A DNA stretch of 5,696 bases from BS750m-G62 sp964577175. Lineage in GTDB: Bacteria; Planctomycetota; Phycisphaerae; FEN-1346. The first letter of the stretch is position 1; each line of letters starts with the position of its first letter. A model generated the notes under the pieces. That model had not been told where the DNA came from, made no database searches, and saw only the letters and a list, made by a program, of their open reading frames with translations. The stretch is taken from assembly GCA_964577175.1 (NCBI GenBank), contig CAZNYC010000190.1:1-5696 (forward strand), given 5' to 3'. Position numbers and translations under genes: made by a program. This document shows positions 1 through 4,857 of the stretch, piece by piece.

Positions 1-602
1 ACCTTCAGCAGCCCGCCGTAGGAGACGAACACGAACCCCGCCGTCGAGAAGATGCGGGCCAGGCCGTACGGCGCGAACGGTATCAGCAACTCCGACCGCA
101 CCTGTCCCGCCCCCACGACGATGTAGGCGGCCAGAAGGGCAAAGAGGACGACCACCAGCACCACCTGGACCCGGGCGGCCTCGCGCACCCCCACCAGGTT
201 CAGCACGACGAACACCGCGCACAGCACTCCCCCCACCGCCAGGCCGTGCAGGTTCACGATGAGGGCGGCGAACGTCGCCATCCCGACAATCGCGAACGCG
301 CTCTTCAGCGAGAGCGAGAACCAACTCAGCAGACCCGCCACGGTGCCGACGCCCGGCCCGAACCCGCGCATGATGAAGAAGTAGTCGCCCCCCGCCTTCG
401 GCATGGCGGTCGTCAGTTCCGCGATGCTCAGCGCCCCGGCCGTCGCCAGGATCCCCGCCAGCACGTACGACCAGATGACGCCCGGCCCGGCCCGGGCGTG
501 GGCCATCCCCGGCAGGATAAAGAGGCCGCTCGAGATCATCGCCCCCGACGCGATCGCGAAGACGTGGACCAGCCCGAGGCCCTTCTTCAGTTCTGCGGGC
601 AT
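1..602 (-). CDS. APC-family amino-acid permease, N-terminal 200 residues (3' end beyond left edge)
   Basis: This is an inner-membrane amino-acid or polyamine transporter of the APC superfamily (LeuT fold); the substrate cannot be told from the sequence. Translation from the ATG at 602 gives 200 residues before the edge. Residues 20-32 read GAMISSGLFILPG, the Gly-rich unwound first membrane helix typical of APC permeases. AELTTAMPKAGGDYFF (61-76) is the conserved helix 2 to 3 region. Further hydrophobic spans lie near 41-60, 84-116, 121-138, 146-164 and 185-199, so about five or six of the usual 12 helices are present. An AAAGGA Shine-Dalgarno sequence sits six bases before the ATG. The gene starts 50 bp after the cobO stop on the same strand, so co-transcription is likely. 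Relatives with this N-terminus often, from memory, carry cytoplasmic C-terminal stress-protein-like domains; that part is outside the window. The family call is firm; the specificity is unknown. Confidence 0.9.
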   Translation of the reverse strand, partial: MPAELKKGLGLVHVFAIASGAMISSGLFILPGMAHARAGPGVIWSYVLAGILATAGALSIAELTTAMPKAGGDYFFIMRGFGPGVGTVAGLLSWFSLSLKSAFAIVGMATFAALIVNLHGLAVGGVLCAVFVVLNLVGVREAARVQVVLVVVLFALLAAYIVVGAGQVRSELLIPFAPYGLARIFSTAGFVFVSYGGLLK

Positions 603-652
603 GCGCGGTCCTTTATCACGAGAATGATCCAACCACGTTCCGGATGGTCATG

Positions 653-1177
653 TCAGTACTCGATCCCCTCGACCGGCCCCTCGCCGCACTCATGGGGGTG
701 TTTGACGCACCGCATCTCGGTCACCAGGTCCGCCCGGTCCAGAAGCGCCGGCCAGGCGCCGCGGCCGGTCAGGACGAGGTGCTTCTCGGCCGGCCGGGCC
801 GACAGCAGATCCTCCACGTCCTCGCGGGCCACAAGCCCCAGCCCCACGGCCGTCAGGACCTCGTCGGCCACCACCATGACGGGCCGGCCCGCGGCGAGCA
901 TCCGGCGGACCTCCGCCAGGGCGTCGGCCGCGGCGCTACGGTCGGCGTCGGTCGGCTCGCCCGTCACCCATCCGGCGCCCATGCACCGGACGGCCAGGTC
1001 CGGCGCGAGGCGCTCGGCGGCCGCGTGCTCGCCCGAGGGCCGGGCCTTCACGAACTGGACGACGCCGGCGGCGAGGCCCCGCCCCACGGCGCGCAGGGCC
1101 GTGCCGAGGGCGGCGGTCGTCTTGCCCTTCCCCTCGCCCGTGTAAATGATGACCCGGCCGCGCGGCGCGGCACACAT
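653..1177 (-). CDS. cobO: Cob(I)yrinic acid a,c-diamide (corrinoid) adenosyltransferase, CobO/BtuR type
   Basis: This cytosolic enzyme transfers the 5'-deoxyadenosyl group of ATP to the cobalt of cob(I)alamin or cob(I)yrinate diamide, making coenzyme B12 in biosynthesis or salvage. The 174-residue product has the family marks in order: P-loop GEGKGKTT (14-21), VVQFVK (39-44), Walker B-like VVADEV (102-107), LTGRG (136-140), ADLVTEM (149-155), KHP (159-161) and a GIEY C-terminus. It is at the short end of the family, without the N-terminal helix of E. coli BtuR. The start at 1177 is chosen because GGGAGG lies six bases upstream, a promoter lies 40 bp upstream, and homology begins at residue 7. 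The frame is open further upstream to 1501, but that stretch is only the translated intergenic repeat. The predicted leader is about 33 nt, too short for a cobalamin riboswitch. The tail GEGPVEGIEY departs slightly from the more usual KAQxGIEY pattern. No other B12 gene is in the window. Confidence 0.95.
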   Translation of the reverse strand: MCAAPRGRVIIYTGEGKGKTTAALGTALRAVGRGLAAGVVQFVKARPSGEHAAAERLAPDLAVRCMGAGWVTGEPTDADRSAAADALAEVRRMLAAGRPVMVVADEVLTAVGLGLVAREDVEDLLSARPAEKHLVLTGRGAWPALLDRADLVTEMRCVKHPHECGEGPVEGIEY

Positions 1178-1216
1178 GGCGGCCCTCCCGGGAATGCGGC
1201 TCCGCTTCCGGCGCAG

Positions 1217-1246
1217 ATTGTACGACGCGGCGCGCCACCCCTGCAA
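1217..1246 (-). promoter_or_regulatory. Predicted sigma70-type promoter for cobO
   Basis: On the minus strand, TTGCAG (1246-1241) and TACAAT (1222-1217) are separated by 18 bp. The -10 box matches the consensus at five of six positions; the -35 box matches at three. It lies in one of the few A/T-containing patches of the intergenic region. Transcription would begin near 1210, giving a leader of about 33 nt before the cobO ATG. This is inferred from sequence only. Confidence 0.5.
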
Positions 1247-1280
1247 GCGTTCATGCGGCAGACTGTGCCCGCAAGAATGG

Positions 1281-1380
1281 TCATTCCGGCCGAGCCATCG
1301 CGCAGCGAGCCCGGGCGGAGGAATCTCGATGTTGAGCCCAACGGCGAGATCCCTCGACTCGCTTCGCTCGCTCGGGATGA
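1281..1380. repeat. 100-bp imperfect hairpin repeat, probably a dispersed intergenic element
   Basis: The ends TCATTCCG and CGGGATGA are inverted copies. The inner arms GGAATCTCG and CGAGATCCC also pair, and the tip is a GTTG-AGCC-CAAC mini-hairpin flanked by CTCG and CGAG, so the whole stretch can fold into one long, interrupted stem. The left arm is about 12 bases longer than the right. Translated on the minus strand, the right arm reads SERSESRDL, a peptide string I recall from many spurious predicted proteins, which suggests a widely dispersed non-coding element of REP or MITE-like kind. It carries no gene and sits exactly between the two divergent promoters. The inverted-repeat structure is directly visible; dispersal is from memory and unverified. 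Confidence 0.65.
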
Positions 1381-1389
1381 CATCCTGAG
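1371..1389. promoter_or_regulatory. 19-bp near-perfect palindrome upstream of the tex promoter
   Basis: CTCGGGATGACATCCTGAG has nine-base arms around a central A, with one G/T mismatch. It ends 20 bp before the tex -35 box, a position where a regulator could bind. It also overlaps the right end of the hairpin repeat, so it may simply be the junction formed where that element ends. No regulator family is recognised. Confidence 0.25.
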
Positions 1390-1409
1390 GGCCCGGTGCG
1401 GAAAAACGT

Positions 1410-1438
1410 TTGGCCCCCGCCCCCGCGGCCGGTATACT
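1410..1438 (+). promoter_or_regulatory. Predicted sigma70-type promoter for tex
   Basis: TTGGCC (1410-1415) and TATACT (1433-1438) are separated by exactly 17 bp. The -10 box matches five of six consensus positions and the -35 box four of six. An A-rich patch, GAAAAACG (1401-1408), lies just upstream. The spacer is entirely G/C, so TATACT stands out. Transcription would start near 1445, leaving a GC-rich leader of about 104 nt before the tex ATG. Confidence 0.6.
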
Positions 1439-1548
1439 CGCCGGTCCATTACTTGGGCGCGGCCGCCGCCGGGCGCACCGCCGGACCCTACACCCGCGCA
1501 CCGAACGGCCCGGCCGCCACGACCCACGGAAGGAAGGTCGTACCGCCG

Positions 1549-4530
1549 ATGCCGCCCGACGTCGCCGACGCCCTCGCCCGCCGATTGAAACTCGCCCCCG
1601 AACGCGTCCGGTCCGTCCTGGCCCTGCTGGAGGAGGGCCTTTCCCCCGTCTTCATCGCCCATTACCGCCGGGAGGCGACCGGCGGGATGGACGAGGAGAC
1701 CCTCCTCCGCCTCCGCGACACGGCGGCCGAGACGGCCCGCCTCGCGGACCTCCGCCGCCAGGCCCGCGCCCTGGCCGAACAGCAGGACGCCCTGACCGAC
1801 GACCTCGCGCGCGCCATCGACGCCGCCACCGACGCCGACCGACTGGAAGACCTGGTCCGACCGATCCGTCCGAAACGCCGGACCGCGGCCCAGGTGGCGC
1901 TGGAGCGCGGCCTGGGCCTGCTGGCCGAGTACGCCCGTCACGGCCCGGCCGACGGGCCGGACCTGCGGACGAAGGCGGCCGAGTTCGTCGCCCCGGCCCG
2001 CGAGATCCGCTCGGCCGACGAGGCCATCACGGGAGCCGCTCACATCCTGGCCGAACGCGTGGCCGACGCCCCCGCCGTCCGCGAAGCCGTCCGCGAGTTC
2101 GTCTGGAAACGCGGGGCCCTCGTCTCGCGCCAGGCGGGTCCCCAGGCCCGGCGGAACCCGGAATTCCGCCAGTTCCTCGATTACCGCGAACCGCTCACCC
2201 GCATCCCGCCGCACCGGGTCATGGCGATCAACCGAGGCCAGCGGTCCAAGATGCTCCGCGTCACCGTCACGGTGCCGTTCGAGGAACTGCTGGACCACGT
2301 GCTGGATCTGGCGAGCGGCAAAGGGCACCGGTTCGCCGACTTCCTGCGGCAGGTGGTGGCCGACGCGCTGCGCCGGCTGGTCCTGCCGGCCGTCGACCGC
2401 CAGATCCGCCGGCGCCTCACCGAACGGGCCGAACGCCACGCCATCGAGGTCTTCGTCGAGAACCTGCGGAGCCTCCTGATGACCAGGCCCGTTCACGGTC
2501 GCACCGTCCTCGCCGTCCAGCCGGGGTACCGCACGGGCTGCAAGACGGTGGTGATCGATCCCGACGGCACCCTGCTCGCCGAAACGATCCTCTACCCCCT
2601 CCAGCCGCAAAAAAAATGGGACGAGGCCCGGCAGGCCCTCTCGGCCCTCATCGCCGAGCACCACGTCGAGACGATCGCCATCGGCAACGGCACCGGCTGC
2701 CGCGAGGTCGAGGCCCTGGCCTCCGAGACGATCGAGCAGCACGACCGGGACGTCCTGTACGCGGTGGTCTCCGAAGCCGGCGCCGCCGCTTACGCCGACA
2801 GCCAGGCCGCCCGCGACGAGTTCCCCCGCCTGGAGCCGGCGATCCTGGCGGCGGTGAGTATCGGCCGGCGGCTCCAGGACCCCCTGGCGGAACTCGTCAA
2901 GATCGATCCCCGGGCCATCGGCGTCGGCCTGTACCAGCACGACGTGGACCAGGGCCGCCTCGAGCGGGCCCTGGCAGACACCCTGACCTCGTGCGTGGCG
3001 GCCGTCGGCGCGGATGCGAACACCGCCTCGCGCCATATGCTCCGGTGGGTGCCCGGTCTTGGGCCGGAGGCGATCGAGTCGCTCGTGGCCCGCCGGGCGC
3101 GGGCGCCGGTCGCGGCACGGGCGGACCTGGCGGACCTGCCCGGATGGGACGAGCAGACGTGCCTCCAGGCCGCCGGGTTCCTCTGGGTGCACGGCCCGAA
3201 TCCGCTCGACGCCACGCGCATCCACCCCGAACGGTACGCCGACGCGGAGCGGCTGCTCGCGCACCTCGGGTACCGTCCGGAGGACTTGGCGGCGCCCGAG
3301 ATGGCCCCGACCGTGCGGGAAGCGCTGACGGGCCTGCTGCTGGAGGAGGCCGCCCGCACCCTCGACATGCCGCTGCCGGTGCTCCAGGGCATCGTGGCGG
3401 CGCTGCTCCGGCCGGGGCACGACCCGCGCGAGGACCATCACGGGCCGATCCTCCGCCGCCGCATCCGCCGCATCGAGGACCTCGCCCCCGGCGAGTGGGT
3501 CAAGGGCACCGTGCGGAACGTCGTGGACTTCGGCGCGTTCGTCGACATCGGCCTGAAGGAGGAAGGCCTCGTCCACGTGAGCGAGTTCTCGCGCCGGTAC
3601 GTGCGGAACCCATTGAAGTTCCTCCACGTGGGTGACGTCGTCCGGGCCCGCATCGTCAAGGTCGATATGCAGAAACACCGCATCTCGCTCAGCCTTGTGC
3701 CCGCCAAGGGCGAGAAGGGCAAGGGCGGGCGCGGCAAACGGGGCCGGCAGGGAGGACGGGGCCGCGGCGACACCGGAAAGGGCGGCGACCGGAAACGCGA
3801 CGAAGGCCGCCGGCGCGACGACCGGTCCCGCGGCGGCCGGCCCCGCGGACGCGGACGCGGGCGCGACCGCGGCGACCGCCGGCGATCCGGGCCCCCGCGG
3901 GTCGTCGTCTCGCAGTCCGACGGCCCGGCCCCCGAGCGGCCGCCCGACACCATGGGCCGGCCAAAAATCCGCTGGGCCTACTACGATTCCGACACGCCTG
4001 AGGAACATCCGGGCACCGAGTACTTTGACAAGTTCGAGAAGTACGAGGAAATTCAGACGGAGCCGGCGCAGGCGCAGGAACTGCCGAGCGACGAAGCCGC
4101 CCGCGCGCTCCACGACCCGCCCGCCGAGCCGGGGGCGGAAAAGAAGGAAGAGCCTCAGGGGGCACCGGCTCCACCCGAGGCGGAAGGCACGGAGAAACCT
4201 CAGGAGGCACCGGCCGAATCCGAGCAGGAAAGCGGTGAGCCGCAGGCCCAGAACGCGGAAGGCGACGAGGAACCTCACGAGACCCCCTCCGAGCCGGAAC
4301 CCGAGAGCGCCGAGGCGCCTCAAGAGACCCCGCCCGAACCGGCAGTCGAGAGCGGCGAGGGCGAGGAGGAGCGCCCGGCCGCGCCCGCCGAGTCCGCGCC
4401 GTCCGAGGCCACGGGCGAGGCCGCGGGCGAGGCAATGGAGGACGACTCCGGGATCGCGCCCGTCGAGGCGCCCGAAGCCGACGCCGCCGACGCCGAAAAC
4501 GAAGACGAGGCAGACGAGCCGCGAACCTAA
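1549..4530 (+). CDS. tex: Tex/YhgF-family RNA-binding transcription accessory protein with long charged C-terminal tail
   Basis: Tex is a cytosolic nucleic-acid-binding protein, the bacterial relative of eukaryotic Spt6, linked to transcription and RNA handling. The product is 993 residues, against about 770-785 in E. coli and Pseudomonas. Domain order is standard: helical N-terminal Tex region (about 1-310, with VFIAHYRREATGGMDE at 34-49 and RPIRPKRRTAAQVALERGL at 104-122); RNase H-like YqgF domain (about 318-445, with AIGNGTGCRE 377-386, VSEAGAAAY 407-415 and SIGRRLQDPLAELVKI 437-452); helix-hairpin-helix region (about 455-560, with NTAS 491-494, AAGFLWV 541-547 and NPLD 551-554); and S1 RNA-binding domain (about 646-717, GTVRNVVDFGAFVDIG). 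The usual DPG of the YqgF domain is QPG (Q324). Beyond 718 come a basic Arg/Gly/Lys block (719-784), an aromatic patch (802-835) and an acidic Glu/Pro/Ala region (to 993). GGAAGGAAGG lies 11 bases before the chosen ATG; the frame is open back to 1396, but that part contains the promoter and shows no homology. Confidence 0.95.
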   Translation: MPPDVADALARRLKLAPERVRSVLALLEEGLSPVFIAHYRREATGGMDEETLLRLRDTAAETARLADLRRQARALAEQQDALTDDLARAIDAATDADRLEDLVRPIRPKRRTAAQVALERGLGLLAEYARHGPADGPDLRTKAAEFVAPAREIRSADEAITGAAHILAERVADAPAVREAVREFVWKRGALVSRQAGPQARRNPEFRQFLDYREPLTRIPPHRVMAINRGQRSKMLRVTVTVPFEELLDHVLDLASGKGHRFADFLRQVVADALRRLVLPAVDRQIRRRLTERAERHAIEVFVENLRSLLMTRPVHGRTVLAVQPGYRTGCKTVVIDPDGTLLAETILYPLQPQKKWDEARQALSALIAEHHVETIAIGNGTGCREVEALASETIEQHDRDVLYAVVSEAGAAAYADSQAARDEFPRLEPAILAAVSIGRRLQDPLAELVKIDPRAIGVGLYQHDVDQGRLERALADTLTSCVAAVGADANTASRHMLRWVPGLGPEAIESLVARRARAPVAARADLADLPGWDEQTCLQAAGFLWVHGPNPLDATRIHPERYADAERLLAHLGYRPEDLAAPEMAPTVREALTGLLLEEAARTLDMPLPVLQGIVAALLRPGHDPREDHHGPILRRRIRRIEDLAPGEWVKGTVRNVVDFGAFVDIGLKEEGLVHVSEFSRRYVRNPLKFLHVGDVVRARIVKVDMQKHRISLSLVPAKGEKGKGGRGKRGRQGGRGRGDTGKGGDRKRDEGRRRDDRSRGGRPRGRGRGRDRGDRRRSGPPRVVVSQSDGPAPERPPDTMGRPKIRWAYYDSDTPEEHPGTEYFDKFEKYEEIQTEPAQAQELPSDEAARALHDPPAEPGAEKKEEPQGAPAPPEAEGTEKPQEAPAESEQESGEPQAQNAEGDEEPHETPSEPEPESAEAPQETPPEPAVESGEGEEERPAAPAESAPSEATGEAAGEAMEDDSGIAPVEAPEADAADAENEDEADEPRT
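4153..4377 (+). repeat. Degenerate in-frame repeats in the acidic Tex tail
   Basis: Four related units begin with codons for P-(Q/H)-(G/E)-(A/T)-P at 4153, 4198, 4273 and 4318 (residues 869, 884, 909 and 924), spaced 45, 75 and 45 bp. Each start reads CCTCA followed by a purine-rich stretch and CACC or GACC, and each leads into Glu/Ser/Pro-rich sequence. The units probably arose by duplication and then drifted. They fall in a region predicted to be disordered and strongly acidic. Confidence 0.55.
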
Positions 4531-4546
4531 GTTCGCTGCGCGGATG

Positions 4547-4571
4547 TCACTGGCGGCTTGTCCGCCAGTGA
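4547..4571 (+). terminator. Perfect 10-bp hairpin just after tex, probable 3'-end structure
   Basis: TCACTGGCGG and CCGCCAGTGA form a perfect 10-bp stem around CTTGT, starting 17 bases after the tex stop. It is placed like a transcription terminator, but the following bases (TCTTCGACT) are not a clean U-tract, so it may instead protect the mRNA 3' end or be a palindromic repeat. A degenerate second copy in the opposite orientation lies at 4592-4610, which favours a repeat origin. Confidence 0.5.
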
Positions 4572-4591
4572 TCTTCGACTCGTCACGCAGG

Positions 4592-4610
4592 GGCCGGCAA
4601 GCAGCCAGTG
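4592..4610 (-). repeat. Decayed half-copy of the 4547-4571 palindrome, opposite orientation
   Basis: The 19 bases here match the reverse complement of the hairpin at 4547-4571 (its bases 4548-4566) at 16 of 19 positions, with mismatches at the fourth, sixth and twelfth bases. The match includes the loop sequence CAAGC and the arm GCCAGTG. It no longer forms a good stem. This suggests that a short palindromic element inserted or duplicated here more than once. Confidence 0.4.
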
Positions 4611-4633
4611 GCGCCCGGCGCGCCGTCGTTCAA

Positions 4634-4655
4634 GCCGGCTGCGGGAGCAGCCGGC
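4634..4655. repeat. Perfect 9-bp palindrome with four-base loop
   Basis: GCCGGCTGC and GCAGCCGGC flank a GGGA loop, making a very stable stem. It lies in the gene-free stretch between tex and the dehydrogenase. A smaller hairpin, TGGCC-ATC-GGCCA, follows at 4671-4683. No poly-T follows either, so they do not read as intrinsic terminators on the plus strand. Confidence 0.6.
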
Positions 4656-4699
4656 CATCTCCATCTGCCTTGGCCATCGGCCACGGCGGATGAGAATGC

Positions 4700-4719
4700 C
4701 CCGCCGCTTCCGCGGCGGG
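4700..4719. repeat. Perfect 8-bp palindrome with TTCC loop
   Basis: CCCGCCGC and GCGGCGGG pair perfectly around TTCC. The next bases outward mismatch, then a further G-C pair is possible. It is one of several palindromes in this 327-bp gap. Its function is unknown. Confidence 0.55.
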
Positions 4720-4741
4720 CCCGAACGGCAAGAACGGGGTG

Positions 4742-4809
4742 GCGCGGCGGGTCTCCGTACCCGCCGCGCAGGCCGGCGCCCGCGCGGTAGGTACGGAGAC
4801 CCACCGCGC
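4742..4809. repeat. Long inverted repeat with an alternative internal hairpin, upstream of the dehydrogenase
   Basis: Bases 4742-4761 pair with 4790-4809 at 19 of 20 positions (C4748 faces A4803). Inside, 4764-4769 can pair with 4782-4787, so almost all 68 bases fold into one stem. The same 5' arm can instead form a shorter perfect 11-bp hairpin with 4759-4769 around the loop CTCCGT. The two folds exclude each other. The long stem ends 48 bases before the start codon, and only a TTT run follows it. It may be a leader-RNA switch or simply a palindromic dispersed element. Confidence 0.55.
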
Positions 4810-4810
4810 T

Positions 4811-4824
4811 TTGGCGCTTGGCGC
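4811..4824 (+). repeat. Tandem TTGGCGC pair in the dehydrogenase leader
   Basis: Two adjacent copies of TTGGCGC lie directly after the long inverted repeat, followed by an overlapping GCATC pair. They could be a half-site pair for a regulator or chance in GC-rich DNA. No convincing promoter is visible between 4810 and the start codon. The best weak candidate is TTGGCC (4670-4675) with GAGAAT (4692-4697) at 16-bp spacing. Confidence 0.2.
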
Positions 4825-4857
4825 ATCGCATCGCGCACGACAGCCGAAAGGGCACCC

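Noticed and set aside
1178..1210. Possible cobalamin riboswitch upstream of cobO
   Set aside because: The predicted leader is only about 33 nt, and no B12-box-like conserved sequence is visible. The upstream folded region is the hairpin repeat, which lies beyond the promoter.
246..1588. Plus-strand open frames opposite the permease and cobO (246-1145, 644-1588)
   Set aside because: The minus strand here encodes clear permease and adenosyltransferase motifs; the plus-strand products are low-complexity and match nothing recognisable.
1410..3635. Plus-strand open frame of 741 codons overlapping tex in another frame
   Set aside because: The product is almost only Arg, Pro, Gly and Ala, which is the usual shadow of a GC-rich gene.
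1048..4323. Minus-strand open frame of 1091 codons covering most of tex
   Set aside because: It lies antisense to a gene with full Tex-family homology, shows only low-complexity Gly/Arg/Val/Asp-rich sequence with no domain, and runs through the intergenic repeat. Strong G/C bias at third positions removes stop codons from this frame.
4531..4857. CRISPR array or tRNA gene in the palindrome-rich gap
   Set aside because: There are no regularly spaced identical repeats with spacers, and no cloverleaf with T-arm GTTCRA and acceptor pairing. The palindromes are of different sequence and irregular spacing.
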